A stretch of 41,288 bases of DNA from an uncultured Bacteroidota bacterium (lineage in GTDB: Bacteria > Bacteroidota > Bacteroidia > 2-12-FULL-35-15), in the NCBI GenBank assembly GCA_903926385.1, contig CAIYIS010000046.1, positions 1-41,288 of the forward strand. The letters are read 5' to 3'. How positions within the stretch are numbered: the first letter of the stretch is position 1; every line of letters begins with the position of its first letter. The notes beneath the pieces were generated by a model. That model saw nothing but the letters and a program-made list of their open reading frames with translations. It made no database searches and was not told the origin of the DNA. Position numbers and translations under genes: made by a program. Positions 14,570-23,577 of the stretch are shown here, piece after piece.

Positions 14570-16699
14570 ATGATGAACAAAAAAATTATACCTATGATTT
14601 TACTTTCGGCACTTGCAGGATGCAACGGTGGAGAAAAGAAAGAAACAAAACCAGCATTGACGTATGTAAAAACGCGTAAGTGCGACACGGTGGATACGTA
14701 TTTCGGAACTAAAGTGGCCGACCCTTACAGATGGCTGGAAGATGATAAGTCGGCCGAAACGGGGGAGTGGGTGAAGGCTCAAAACAAAGTAACGTTTGAT
14801 TATTTGGCGAGCATACCGTTTAGAGATAAAATAAAAGAAAGGCTAACCAAGATTTGGAATTATGCGAAATGCAGCGCTCCGGGCAAAAAGGGGAAGTATT
14901 ATTTTTATTCGAAAAATACAGGGGTTCAGAATCAGAGTGTGTTGTTTGTTCAGGAGGGTATAAACGGTGAAGCTCGGCAACTGCTCGACCCAAACACACT
15001 GGCTGCTGACGGCACAGCATCGCTTGGAACTATATCGGTTAGTAAAGATGCAAAATATATGGCGTATACTATTAACCGCGCAGGGAGCGATTGGGAAGAG
15101 ATTTTTGTGATGGATATAGCTAGCGGAAAGAATTTGAAGGATACGATTAAGTGGGTTAAGTTTTCGGAGATAGCCTGGAAGGGTGATGGATTCTATTATT
15201 CGGCTTATGATGCACCGGGCAAAGATGCGCATGCGCTGTCGGGTAAAAATGAATTTCACAAAGTGTTTTATCACAAAGTGGGCACTGAGCAAGGCAAAGA
15301 CGAGCTTGTGTATGAAGATAAAAAACATGGGTTGAGAAATTTTTCGGCTTCTACTACAGAGGATGAAAAATTGTTGTTGCTTTACGGCACGGAATCTACA
15401 TCGGGAACATCGCTTGCAGTAAAGGATTTGACAAAGCCTAAATCTGACTTTGTAACATTGGTGGATAATTTTGAAAACAATTATGGTGTGGTGGATAATG
15501 ATGGAAACAACTTGTATGTGTTGACAGATAAAGGTGCGCCCAAATATCAATTGTTGAAAATAGATATCAGCAAAAAGCCGGTGTATGAAAACTGGGAAAA
15601 GATAATTCCGGAAGCAGGAGATTTGCTGGAGAGTGTGTCGATATGTAACGGGAAATTTGTTGCCAAGTATTTAAAAGATGTAACTACTCGTTTGTATGTT
15701 TTCGACAAATCTGGAAAGAAAGAAAACGAAATACAGTTGCCCGGAATATGCAAGGTGGGCGAGTTTGACAGTGATAAGGAAGATAGTGTGGCTTTCTTTT
15801 CGTACAACACGTTTACGGCCCCTGCTGTGATTTATAAATATAATATTGTTACCAATAAAATGAATGTGTGGTTTAAACCGGAAGTGGATTTTAAATCGGA
15901 CGACTACGAAACCAAACAAGTGTTTTATGCAAGCAAAGACGGGCAAAAGATACCGATGTTTATTACCTGCAAAAAAGGAATTAAACTGGATGGAAACAAT
16001 CCATGTTTTCTGTTTGGTTACGGAGGGTTTAATTCTTATTACTCTCCCGAATTCAGAACAGACAGAGCTTTGTTTCTGGAAAACGGAGGAGTGTATGCTA
16101 TTCCGGGATTGCGCGGAGGTGGAGATTATGGAGAGGAATGGCATAAGGCCGGAACCAAATGTAAAAAGCAAAATGTGTTTGATGATTTTATAGCGGCAGC
16201 TGATTATTTGGTAAAAGAAAAATATACTTCTCACGAAAAACTGGCTATTCATGGTCGTTCTAACGGAGGATTGTTAATAGGAGCTGTGATGACTCAACGC
16301 CCCGATTTGGCTAAAGTGGCTATACCTACTGTGGGAGTAATGGATATGTTGCGTTATCATAAATTCACTATAGGGTGGGCGTGGGCCAGCGATTATGGTA
16401 CCAGCGACAGTGCGGAGTATTTTAATTGTTTGATTAAATATTCGCCATTGCATAATATTAAGGAAACCGAATATCCGGCAACACTGGTAACTACCGGTGA
16501 CCACGATGACCGTGTGGTGCCAGCGCATTCGTTTAAATTTATTGCCACATTGCAGGAAAAACAAAAGGGCAGCAATCCCGTTATTGTAAGAATTGATACC
16601 AATGCCGGACATGGTGCAGGCAAGCCTACTTCGAAACAAATAGAAGAATATTCGGATATCTGGAGTTTTGTGTTTTATAATTTAGGTATGAAATATTAA
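14570..16699 (+). CDS. Prolyl oligopeptidase family lipoprotein (S9A)
   Basis: The product has 709 residues. The signal MMNKKIIPMILLSALAGC ends in lipobox LAGC, predicting an envelope lipoprotein. Residues about 35-430 form the N-terminal beta-propeller domain (DPYRWLEDDKS is the typical S9A entry motif). Residues about 430-709 form the alpha/beta-hydrolase domain. The catalytic triad is visible: Ser564 in GRSNGG, Asp646 in DHDDRVVP and His681 in NAGHGAG, with spacing almost identical to the classical enzyme. It should cleave short peptides after proline. ATG codons at 14570 and 14573 are both possible starts. Upstream, a TACTTTTA near 14545 is one base off the -7 consensus. The DUF1801 gene follows after 30 bp and may be cotranscribed. 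Confidence 0.95.
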   Translation: MMNKKIIPMILLSALAGCNGGEKKETKPALTYVKTRKCDTVDTYFGTKVADPYRWLEDDKSAETGEWVKAQNKVTFDYLASIPFRDKIKERLTKIWNYAKCSAPGKKGKYYFYSKNTGVQNQSVLFVQEGINGEARQLLDPNTLAADGTASLGTISVSKDAKYMAYTINRAGSDWEEIFVMDIASGKNLKDTIKWVKFSEIAWKGDGFYYSAYDAPGKDAHALSGKNEFHKVFYHKVGTEQGKDELVYEDKKHGLRNFSASTTEDEKLLLLYGTESTSGTSLAVKDLTKPKSDFVTLVDNFENNYGVVDNDGNNLYVLTDKGAPKYQLLKIDISKKPVYENWEKIIPEAGDLLESVSICNGKFVAKYLKDVTTRLYVFDKSGKKENEIQLPGICKVGEFDSDKEDSVAFFSYNTFTAPAVIYKYNIVTNKMNVWFKPEVDFKSDDYETKQVFYASKDGQKIPMFITCKKGIKLDGNNPCFLFGYGGFNSYYSPEFRTDRALFLENGGVYAIPGLRGGGDYGEEWHKAGTKCKKQNVFDDFIAAADYLVKEKYTSHEKLAIHGRSNGGLLIGAVMTQRPDLAKVAIPTVGVMDMLRYHKFTIGWAWASDYGTSDSAEYFNCLIKYSPLHNIKETEYPATLVTTGDHDDRVVPAHSFKFIATLQEKQKGSNPVIVRIDTNAGHGAGKPTSKQIEEYSDIWSFVFYNLGMKY

Positions 16700-16729
16700 A
16701 CAAGAAAAAAGGAAACAGATTTTCTATAA

Positions 16730-17143
16730 ATGGCCGAACTTAAAACCAAAAAGACCAATCAAAGTGTTGATGAATTTATCAATACTATTGCGGATGAACA
16801 AAAGCGTAAGGATTGTTTGGCTATCTCCAAACTAATGGAACAGGTTACTAAGGAAAAACCAAAGATGTGGGGACCTGCAATTATAGGCTTTTGCGATGTG
16901 CATCTTAAATACGAAAGCGGAAGAGAACTAGATTGGTTTCATATCGGGTTTTCTCCCCGCAAATCGAATATTACTCTTTATATAGGTGGCGAAATGCACC
17001 AACAGTCGGGATTACTGAAACAATTGGGTAAACATAAATTGGGAGGAAGCTGTTTGTATATTACTAAACTGGCAGATGTAAATACGGATGTTTTAAAACA
17101 AATGATAGAGCAATCGTATAAAGCACGGGCCTTTCATAAGTGA
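16730..17143 (+). CDS. DUF1801 (YdhG-like) domain protein
   Basis: The product has 137 residues and is cytosolic. It matches DUF1801 by the N-terminal helices (SVDEFINTIADEQKRKDCLAISKLMEQVTKEKPKMWG), the strand GFCDVHLKYESGRELDWFHIGFSPRKSNITLYI and the C-terminal GGSCLYITKLADVN. The family has a small alpha/beta fold with no established reaction. Its 3' end overlaps the convergent rlmH gene by 10 bp. Confidence 0.85.
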   Translation: MAELKTKKTNQSVDEFINTIADEQKRKDCLAISKLMEQVTKEKPKMWGPAIIGFCDVHLKYESGRELDWFHIGFSPRKSNITLYIGGEMHQQSGLLKQLGKHKLGGSCLYITKLADVNTDVLKQMIEQSYKARAFHK

Positions 17144-17607
17144 TGATAAGGTTCGTTTCGGAGGATGGTCATTGCTCTGTAAAGTTGCTCAACAAAAAAC
17201 AAACGAACCATTTGATGAGAGAATGTCATTTTGGAGAGAGAAATTTTTCCATTCGCGCGTTTGTATACTTCGTCTGAAAATCCGTAAGGACCGCCCACAA
17301 CAAACACCAGGTTCTTTATTCCGGAATTCATTTCCTTTTGAATGAATTGAGAAAAACTAACAGAAGAATGTTCTTTACCGTTTTCGTCAAGCAGAATTAA
17401 CTTGTCGGACGGTTGCAAGCCCTTTAATATAAGTTCGCCTTCTTTTTGTTTTTGCTGTTCAATGCTCATTGCTTTTGTATTCCGGAGTGCCGGAATAACG
17501 GTTGTTTCGAAAGGAATATAATGTTTCAAACGCTGTTCGTACATCGAAAACCCTTTTATAATATAATCGTCTTCGGTTTTGCCGTTAAGAATAAGTGATA
17601 TTTTCAT
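17134..17607 (-). CDS. rlmH: 23S rRNA (pseudouridine1915-N3)-methyltransferase RlmH
   Basis: The product has 157 residues, the normal length for this SPOUT methyltransferase, which methylates pseudouridine 1915 in helix 69 of 23S rRNA using SAM. Visible signatures are the start MKISLILNGKTEDDYI, the SAM-binding loop VVGGPYGFSDEV, the knot segment ISLSKMTFSHQMVRLFFVEQLYRAM and the C-terminal NEPYHHL. Order with DUF4783-nadC-yihY beside it (divergent) fits a Bacteroidota housekeeping neighbourhood. It overlaps the DUF1801 gene tail-to-tail by 10 bp. Confidence 0.96.
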   Translation of the reverse strand: MKISLILNGKTEDDYIIKGFSMYEQRLKHYIPFETTVIPALRNTKAMSIEQQKQKEGELILKGLQPSDKLILLDENGKEHSSVSFSQFIQKEMNSGIKNLVFVVGGPYGFSDEVYKRANGKISLSKMTFSHQMVRLFFVEQLYRAMTILRNEPYHHL

Positions 17608-17762
17608 GTTTAATTTATTAAATCAATGCAAAAAAACTATATTTTTGTTTCGGATTAACAAAGGTGTTAATTATTAATTAAAAATGTTGTAAAAATAATT
17701 TCAAATAGGGATAAATCTACAATGGCTTAATTATTGCCAAACCGAACGAAACAAAAGTAACA

Positions 17763-18149
17763 ATGAAAAGTAAATCTATACTGGTAATATTTATAATGTC
17801 TATCACTCTGGTGGCTTTCAGAACAGATGTAATAGATGATATAGCTTCAGCAATCCGTTCGGGCAACCCTAAAAGTATTTCAAAATACTTTATTGAAAGA
17901 ATAGATATGAAAATGATTGATAAGGAAGATGTGTTTAGCAAACAGCAGGCAGAAATGATATTAAAAGATTTTTTTGATAAGCATGTTATCAAATCGTACA
18001 CGGTAGCTCACAAAAGCGAAGCTAAAAATGGGTCGCAATATGTAATAGGAACTTTGGACACTTCGAACGGAAAATTCAGAACTTACTTTTTAATAAAAAC
18101 AACCGGAGACAAAACACTTGTTCAGCAATTCAGAATTGAAAATGAGTAA
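17763..18149 (+). CDS. DUF4783 family exported protein
   Basis: The product has 128 residues. The hydrophobic N-terminus MKSKSILVIFIMSITLVAF reads as a signal peptide or anchor. The mature part (DVIDDIASAIRSGNPKSISKYFIERIDMKMIDKEDVFSKQQAEMILKDFF, then NGSQYVIGTLDTSNGKFRTYFLIK) matches DUF4783, a small NTF2-like fold found almost only in Bacteroidota. The function is unknown. Its stop overlaps the nadC start by 8 bp, so the two are probably translated from one message. Confidence 0.88.
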   Translation: MKSKSILVIFIMSITLVAFRTDVIDDIASAIRSGNPKSISKYFIERIDMKMIDKEDVFSKQQAEMILKDFFDKHVIKSYTVAHKSEAKNGSQYVIGTLDTSNGKFRTYFLIKTTGDKTLVQQFRIENE

Positions 18150-19014
18150 AAAATCAGTACCCGAACGTCTCTATAATATTAATCTCAAAAAATTTATTGC
18201 CTCTGCTCTTGCTGAAGACAGAGGAGATGGAGACCACACTTCGTTGGCTTGTATTCCTGCTTCGGCCAAAGGAAAAGCTCAATTACTGGTTAAAGAAAAC
18301 GGAGTGCTTGCCGGTGTGCAACTTGCTGTAGAAATATTTAAAGTAGTTGACAAAACACTAAAAGTAAAAGTTCTTATAGCAGATGGCAGTACTATTAAAA
18401 TTGGAAATGTTGTGCTGACTGTGGAGGGCAAATCTCAATCTATTCTTCTTGCCGAACGACTTGTGCTTAACTGTATGCAACGTATGAGTGGCATTGCAAC
18501 CAAAACTAATTATCTGCTTCAGTTGTGTAAAGGCACTCATGTAAAAGTAATAGACACACGTAAAACAACACCTAATTTCCGTGCTATGGAAAAATGGGCA
18601 GTGTTGCTTGGAGGTGGAGCTAATCATCGAATAGGATTATATGATATGATTCTGATTAAAGACAATCATGTTGATTATGCTGGAGGAATAAAACAAGCTA
18701 TTGATGCAGCCAACAGCTACCTTAAATCAAAAAAGAAAAAGCTAAAAATTGAAATAGAAACTCGTAATCTGGAGGAAGTAAAACAAGTTCTGAAAGAAGG
18801 AAGAGTGCATAGAATAATGCTCGATAATTTCAGCACGGGTGATTTGAAAAAGGCCGTGAAACTCATAAATGGCAAATATGAAACAGAAGCATCGGGAGGA
18901 ATTACGGAACAGACTATTGGCAATTATGCTCGTTGCGGAGTAGATTTTATTTCGGTAGGCGCACTTACCCATCATATCAAAAGCCTTGATTTAAGCCTAA
19001 AAGCTATAAAATAA
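18142..19014 (+). CDS. nadC: Nicotinate-nucleotide pyrophosphorylase (carboxylating)
   Basis: This quinolinate phosphoribosyltransferase converts quinolinate and PRPP to nicotinate mononucleotide in de novo NAD synthesis. With the ATG at 18142 it has 290 residues, the normal length; a TTG eight codons upstream is possible but would add an atypical leader. Motifs present are DRGDGDHTS, ERLVLNCMQRMSGIAT, VIDTRKTTPNFR, GGGANHRIGLYDMILIKDNH (quinolinate/PRPP site), IEIETRNLEE, IMLDNFS, EASGGI and VDFISVGALTH. The start overlaps DUF4783 by 8 bp and the stop abuts the yihY ATG directly, so the three genes form a tight operon. Confidence 0.97.
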   Translation: MSKKSVPERLYNINLKKFIASALAEDRGDGDHTSLACIPASAKGKAQLLVKENGVLAGVQLAVEIFKVVDKTLKVKVLIADGSTIKIGNVVLTVEGKSQSILLAERLVLNCMQRMSGIATKTNYLLQLCKGTHVKVIDTRKTTPNFRAMEKWAVLLGGGANHRIGLYDMILIKDNHVDYAGGIKQAIDAANSYLKSKKKKLKIEIETRNLEEVKQVLKEGRVHRIMLDNFSTGDLKKAVKLINGKYETEASGGITEQTIGNYARCGVDFISVGALTHHIKSLDLSLKAIK

Positions 19015-19956
19015 ATGCAGCGCAAAAACATTAAACGATTAGTAAAGTTTAAGCCCGTTTATAGTTTAATTAAGGCAAGCAGAAAAATTGTAATTCCCGG
19101 TTTCGAAGGATTATCATTCTATATTGTTTCGAAATTTTTCTTTAAGGGACTCCGAAATGGAACACTCAACATGCGAGCTTCCTCATTATCGTTTAGTTTT
19201 TTTTTGGCGTTATTTCCAACTATTATCTTTTTATTCACACTCATTCCCTACATACCGATAGCGCATTTTAAGGATTCGCTGTTTACTTTACTGCAAAGCA
19301 TCATGCCTAAGTCGGCCTTTGCTGCTACTGAAGATACCATAGTAGACATTATCCAGAAACAACGTGGAGGATTGTTGTCCATCGGTTTCTTTTCGGCTCT
19401 ATATTTTTCAACCAATGGTTTTAATGCTATGATAAATGCTTTTAACGAAACGTATCATGAGATAGAAACTCGTCACCCTTTGCATCAACGGTTGATATCA
19501 CTCTATATGCTTTTTATAACTGCTATACTTATTTCACTTTCCATTACATTAATTATCGGGGGAGATTCGGGAATCCATTACTTTTTCCATAAACATAAAG
19601 TCCTTATTATAGTTATGAATATTCTGAAATGGATTATTTTGTTCGGTTTGTGTTACACCCTTATTTCTTTCTATTACTATATAGGACCCAAGATGAAAAA
19701 GGGGTGGAAGTTTTTCTCGGCAGGCTCAATGTTTTCTACCGTACTGATAATTATTGCAACCTTGGTCTTTTCGTATTATGTAAACAATTTTGGAAAGTAC
19801 AATAAACTCTATGGTTCTATCGGAACATTAATTGTGGTGATGATGCTTATTTACATCAATTCGTTTATTCTTTTACTTGGCTTCGATTTAAACTCTAGTA
19901 TTCACACAGCCAAGCGCCATCACGAGTTATTCAAGAGAATTCGATTGTCTAAATAA
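19015..19956 (+). CDS. YihY/BrkB family inner-membrane protein
   Basis: The product has 313 residues with about six hydrophobic segments (for example LSFSFFLALFPTIIFLFTLIPYI and MLFITAILISLSITLIIGG). Family signatures include NGTLNMRASSLSFSFFLALFP (YihY proteins carry a similar R-A-x-x-L-S/A-Y segment), FSTNGFNAMINAFNETY and YNKLYGSIGTLIVVMMLIYINSFILLLGFDLN. The family function is unsettled; the old RNase BN label is not supported. The ATG follows the nadC stop without a gap. The 3' end overlaps the convergent TerC gene by 8 bp. Confidence 0.93.
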   Translation: MQRKNIKRLVKFKPVYSLIKASRKIVIPGFEGLSFYIVSKFFFKGLRNGTLNMRASSLSFSFFLALFPTIIFLFTLIPYIPIAHFKDSLFTLLQSIMPKSAFAATEDTIVDIIQKQRGGLLSIGFFSALYFSTNGFNAMINAFNETYHEIETRHPLHQRLISLYMLFITAILISLSITLIIGGDSGIHYFFHKHKVLIIVMNILKWIILFGLCYTLISFYYYIGPKMKKGWKFFSAGSMFSTVLIIIATLVFSYYVNNFGKYNKLYGSIGTLIVVMMLIYINSFILLLGFDLNSSIHTAKRHHELFKRIRLSK

Positions 19957-20779
19957 TATCGCGCTTATCGCTATTGGTATCGCGTTTTCGCTTCTCTTCC
20001 TTTCTTCGCATTCTTACATTCATCATTTCAACAAAGAAGGAGAAGGCGATTGATATGTAAACAAATTTCTTGTCCACTTCTTTATGAAAAGATTCTAATA
20101 TCAGCATCACACCAATCATTAGAAGAAATGATAAAGCAAGAACTTTAATGGTTGGGTTGTCATTTATAAAGTCACTCACTTTTCCGGAAAACAAAATCAT
20201 AATAATCATTGCAATGATTACCGCTGCAATCATGATAAGAAGATTACTAACCAAACCTACTGCAGTAAGAATAGAGTCGAACGAAAACACAATGTCAATA
20301 ATTACTATTTGAAATACGATAGCATTAAAGCTTTCTTTACGAACCTTCATTTCGTTTTCTTCATAACCTTCAACTTTATTGTGTAATTCGATAGTGGTTT
20401 TATATAGTAAGAACACCCCTCCTGAGAATAGTATAAGGTCACGACCTGTGACTCCAAAATCGGCAATGGTGAATAAAGCATCTTTTAAATTGGCAATCCA
20501 AGATATGCTAAAAAGTAAAATAATGCGCATTATTAAAGCTAGTAATAGCCCTATTGTGCGGGCCTTTCCTTGCCGGTTTCGAGGCAATTTGCCTGAAACA
20601 ATTGAAATAAAAATAATATTATCTATTCCCAGAACTATTTCCAGCACTGATAAAGTAAGCAAACTAATTAATGAAGCAACAGAAAAAAGTTGGCTGAAAT
20701 CTTGAGCTAAATGCATACTAATATTTAATTTCTGCAAAAATACAGAGATTTTAGACAATCCTGCTAAATTTTTTCTCAT
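19949..20779 (-). CDS. TerC family integral membrane protein
   Basis: The product has 276 residues with about seven TM helices. The two TerC acidic motifs are visible in membrane segments: LEIVLGIDNIIFISI and IDIVFSFDSILTAVGL. They are related to metal (Mn) handling in characterised TerC proteins. A basic cytosolic tail (RMRRKEEKRKRDTNSDKRD) closes the protein. The ATG at 20779 adds 21 residues before a second Met (20716) that lies nearer the usual family start; the shorter form is quite possible. The 5' end faces the PadR operator, so the two genes are divergent and the 20797-20839 palindrome lies only 18 bp from this start. Confidence 0.92.
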   Translation of the reverse strand: MRKNLAGLSKISVFLQKLNISMHLAQDFSQLFSVASLISLLTLSVLEIVLGIDNIIFISIVSGKLPRNRQGKARTIGLLLALIMRIILLFSISWIANLKDALFTIADFGVTGRDLILFSGGVFLLYKTTIELHNKVEGYEENEMKVRKESFNAIVFQIVIIDIVFSFDSILTAVGLVSNLLIMIAAVIIAMIIMILFSGKVSDFINDNPTIKVLALSFLLMIGVMLILESFHKEVDKKFVYISIAFSFFVEMMNVRMRRKEEKRKRDTNSDKRDII

Positions 20780-20796
20780 TGAAAATTAAGCTACTG

Positions 20797-20839
20797 TATA
20801 ATATTTGGTACTATGTGATGCAAGGTACTAAATATTATA
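20797..20839. promoter_or_regulatory. Long palindromic operator in the terC-padR intergenic region
   Basis: The arms TATAATATTTGGTAC (20797-20811) and GTACTAAATATTATA (20825-20839) are inverted, match at 14 of 15 positions and are separated by 13 bp. The position just before a PadR gene fits an autoregulatory operator, as is usual for this family. It may also touch the terC promoter. Confidence 0.75.
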
Positions 20840-20841
20840 TA

Positions 20842-20849
20842 TATCTTTG
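20842..20849 (+). promoter_or_regulatory. -7 box TATCTTTG of the padR-pspC operon
   Basis: It fits TAnnTTTG and is followed by gcatcg. It begins 3 bp after the palindrome, so a repressor on the palindrome would cover the -33 region. No good -33 TTTG is present at proper spacing. Confidence 0.5.
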
Positions 20850-20890
20850 CATCGCAAACAGAAAAATAAATATCAAAGAACATTTAAATT

Positions 20891-21220
20891 ATGAATATAG
20901 AAAACACAAAAGCTCAAATGAAAAAAGGCGTACTTGAGTTTTGTATTTTGTCAGTCCTGTCGAATGGAGATTTGTATCCATCCGAAATAATTGAAAAAAT
21001 GAAAGAGGCAAAACTGATTGTGGTAGAGGGGACGCTTTATCCATTACTTATGCGATTGAAGAATGATGACCTTTTAAGTTATCGTTGGGAAGAATCGCTA
21101 ACAGGCCCACCTCGGAAATACTACAAGCTAACCCCATTAGGTAAACAGTATTTAAAAGAGCTAAAAGCCACCTGGGCCGAATTGGTTACCTCCGTAAACA
21201 AAACAATAGAAAAGAAATAA
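20891..21220 (+). CDS. PadR family transcriptional regulator
   Basis: The product has 109 residues, the short subfamily-2-type PadR. The winged helix is plain: MKKGVLEFCILSVLSNGDLYPSEIIEKMKEA, then VEGTLYPLLMRLKNDDLLSYRW (recognition helix and wing) and GPPRKYYKLTPLGKQYLKEL. PadR proteins are dimeric repressors released by small ligands or stress. It is followed after 33 bp by a PspC-domain gene, a pairing common in Firmicutes and Bacteroidota in which PadR controls the membrane protein. Self-control through the 20797-20839 palindrome is likely. Confidence 0.95.
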   Translation: MNIENTKAQMKKGVLEFCILSVLSNGDLYPSEIIEKMKEAKLIVVEGTLYPLLMRLKNDDLLSYRWEESLTGPPRKYYKLTPLGKQYLKELKATWAELVTSVNKTIEKK

Positions 21221-21253
21221 TACGAAATTTATTAAAACTAAAATCCAATAATT

Positions 21254-22918
21254 ATGAATCGTACAATAACAATGAACCTGAGTGGCATCATTTTTCACAT
21301 CGAAGAAGATGCGTATGAAGTACTCAATAAATATCTGAATGCAATAAAAGGATATTTCAGAGATTCGGAAGGACGTGATGAAATAATGAAAGACATTGAA
21401 GCTCGAATTGCGGAAATGCTCGAGGAGAAAGTAAGCAATATTAAACAAGCGGTATTGCTTATGGATGTAGAAAGCGTGATTGCTGTGATGGGAAAACCAG
21501 AAGATTTTGCAGGTGAAAGCGAAAATTCGGAGCAGACAAATACAAACACTAATTATTCTGAAGCCTCGAATACGTCTTATCCCAATAATAAAAGAAGACG
21601 TGTGTTCAGAGATGAAGACAATAAAATTTTGGGAGGTGTGTGTGCGGGTGTAGCTAATTATTTCGACTTAGATCCAATTTGGCTCAGAGGAGCATTTGCA
21701 ATAAGTTTCTTTGCTTTTGGTTCAGGATTTCTATTGTACATTATATTATGGATAATTATTCCTAAAGCTAAAACTACAGCTGAAAAACTTGAAATGCACG
21801 GAGAAAAAGTGGACGTAAATAATATCGGTAAAGCGGTGAACGATGAATTCGAAGATTTCAAAAAGCGGATGAATGAATTTGGCAACAAAGCCAAGTCGCC
21901 CGAAACAAAGGATAAATTGAGGGATACTGCCCAAAAAGCAACAGGTTTTGTTGGGGACATTTTTTATAACATGGTTCATATTGTAGGAAAAGTTGTAGTC
22001 TTCTTTCTTGTTTTTTTAGGAATAGCGCTTATGGTGGCCTTGCTGGCAACTATTTTTGGACGAGGAACAATTTCTGTTTTTAACTCACCCACAAGTAATA
22101 TTCATTTCTCGTTATACGAATTTGGTTCTGCAGTTTTGCCTTCAGATTTATCCATAACGCTTGTGGTTATTGCCATCATTCTGTTTTTGGGAGTGCCTTT
22201 GTTGTCCCTTATTTATTCGGGTATCCGACATCTGTTTGGTATCAAACACAAAAATAAAATTGTAAAATATACAGCAAACACGCTTTGGTTAATCGGACTA
22301 GGTCTGGTAATCTATATTGGTGTCGAAACTGCAAATGATTTTTCTGAAGAAGCATCGGTGAAACAAAAAGTGGAGATGGTACAACCGGCAGGTAATGTGC
22401 TATACCTCGACTTAAAGCCTTTGCCAGATGATGATTTAGATGTTACCTATTATCGCCACAAAAACCACAAACTTAAACTTGGTGACTGGACGATGGTATC
22501 GAAGGACGAGAACAATTTCAGCATTGGATATCCTATTATGGATATTGTGAAAAGTGAAACGGACAGTTTTCAGGTGGTAGTTGTAAAAACTGCCAGCGGT
22601 TTTGATAAGCAAGATGCCACCTTCCATGCTAAGAATATTCAATATTCAGTAGTGCAAAAAGACTCGACATTTATTTTTGACAGCTACTTTGATGTAAACA
22701 GCAAAGATAAACTACGTGCTCAGGGTGTAAAAATTATACTCAAGGTGCCAAAGAATAAAGTGATTTATTTGAACAAACGAATGGCTAAAATTATTTACGA
22801 CATTCATAATTTAAATGGGGCGCTTGACAATGAAATGGTGAACAGAAAATGGGTGATGACAGAGCAGGATCTGGAGTGTTTGGATTGTAAAGGATTGGAA
22901 CCTGCTAAGAAAAATTAA
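21254..22918 (+). CDS. PspC-domain multi-pass membrane protein
   Basis: The product has 554 residues. Residues 1-85 are a helical cytosolic domain (IEEDAYEVLNKYLNAIKGYF, then DIEARIAEMLEEK) typical of Bacteroidota PspC proteins. Residues about 113-172 are the PspC domain (RRRVFRDEDNKILGGVCAGVANYFDLDP, then a TM helix ending WIIIPKA). Three more hydrophobic segments lie near 240-268, 295-325 and 338-360. Residues about 365-554 form an extracytoplasmic beta-rich region similar in layout to the DUF2807-like tails of such proteins. A membrane-stress role linked to the upstream PadR is known for the family; the signal here is unknown. Confidence 0.92.
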   Translation: MNRTITMNLSGIIFHIEEDAYEVLNKYLNAIKGYFRDSEGRDEIMKDIEARIAEMLEEKVSNIKQAVLLMDVESVIAVMGKPEDFAGESENSEQTNTNTNYSEASNTSYPNNKRRRVFRDEDNKILGGVCAGVANYFDLDPIWLRGAFAISFFAFGSGFLLYIILWIIIPKAKTTAEKLEMHGEKVDVNNIGKAVNDEFEDFKKRMNEFGNKAKSPETKDKLRDTAQKATGFVGDIFYNMVHIVGKVVVFFLVFLGIALMVALLATIFGRGTISVFNSPTSNIHFSLYEFGSAVLPSDLSITLVVIAIILFLGVPLLSLIYSGIRHLFGIKHKNKIVKYTANTLWLIGLGLVIYIGVETANDFSEEASVKQKVEMVQPAGNVLYLDLKPLPDDDLDVTYYRHKNHKLKLGDWTMVSKDENNFSIGYPIMDIVKSETDSFQVVVVKTASGFDKQDATFHAKNIQYSVVQKDSTFIFDSYFDVNSKDKLRAQGVKIILKVPKNKVIYLNKRMAKIIYDIHNLNGALDNEMVNRKWVMTEQDLECLDCKGLEPAKKN

Positions 22919-23025
22919 GGCGAAAATCTTATTAGTTGTTTTCAACTTTATAAAATATTCTATAGCAGTTGTAACTTTTTTATAGGTTCAATCGTCTTAT
23001 TGTAAAATTTCAAACAATAAGAAAG

Positions 23026-23346
23026 ATGAAAAAACTAATAATGATTATTACAATTATGGTGACGGGCTCATTGCTGGCAAACGCAGGAAATGGGAAACAA
23101 ATTAACTCATTACTTTCAAAACATCTTCGGATTCCTGCTCAACTGAAAGAAAGCAAACTGAATGAAAATGTGAACGTGATGTTTCAGGTAGATGAAAATG
23201 GGAAAGCAACTGTAATGAATGTAGAAACACATAATCTGGACCTGAAACATTATATCTTGGAACAAATTCCGAAGATTGAATTCAGAGGGGTGAACGAAAA
23301 GCCTGAAGAGACTTATGTTGTAGATATTAGTTTTAAGGTTTTGTAA
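23026..23346 (+). CDS. Small exported protein, TonB-C-like strand pattern
   Basis: The product has 106 residues. The signal peptide MKKLIMIITIMVTGSLLANA precedes a mature domain of about 85 residues. The pattern HLRIPAQLKESKLNENVNVMFQVDENGKATVMNVETHNLDLKHYILEQI...FRGV...VDISFKVL resembles the small alpha/beta periplasmic proteins of the TonB C-terminal type (V-x-F-x-V-x-x-x-G-K). The assignment is tentative. It lies 107 bp after the PspC gene and may belong to the same transcription unit; a hairpin follows at 23418. Confidence 0.75.
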   Translation: MKKLIMIITIMVTGSLLANAGNGKQINSLLSKHLRIPAQLKESKLNENVNVMFQVDENGKATVMNVETHNLDLKHYILEQIPKIEFRGVNEKPEETYVVDISFKVL

Positions 23347-23417
23347 AATAGGATATATCAGAATACATGAGTATAGTTAATAGGGAGGGGGTTTAAGTAT
23401 TCGTGCAATGAAAATAA

Positions 23418-23459
23418 GGGAAACAAGTTTGTAGCATTTCTTGTTTCCCGCCCCTTTTT
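23418..23459 (+). terminator. Probable terminator after the small exported protein
   Basis: Arms GGGAAACAAG (23418-23427) and CTTGTTTCCC (23440-23449) enclose a 12-nt loop. They are followed by GCCCC and then five T. The T-run is slightly displaced from the stem, so strength is uncertain. Confidence 0.6.
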
Positions 23460-23552
23460 CTCCCATCATCCATCTTTATTTCATTTACCCAATTTGATTC
23501 AATATCTTTGAATCAAAAATCGCAAATTATTTCACAGCTACTTTTCTTTTTG

Positions 23553-23560
23553 TACTTTTG
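23553..23560 (+). promoter_or_regulatory. -7 box TACTTTTG before the 239-residue gene pair
   Basis: It fits TAnnTTTG and lies 18 bp before the ATG at 23578, predicting a very short 5' leader. The -33 region is only T-rich (ttatttcac). Confidence 0.45.
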
Positions 23561-23577
23561 TTGCTCAAACTTCAATT

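Noticed and set aside
14843-16639. Long antisense ORFs (235 and 193 residues) over the prolyl oligopeptidase gene
   Set aside because: The sense frame carries the complete catalytic triad; antisense products are Cys/His/Phe-rich without domain features.
18118-18141. TTG start of nadC eight codons upstream
   Set aside because: The ATG at 18142 gives the normal family N-terminus and an operon-like 8-bp overlap.
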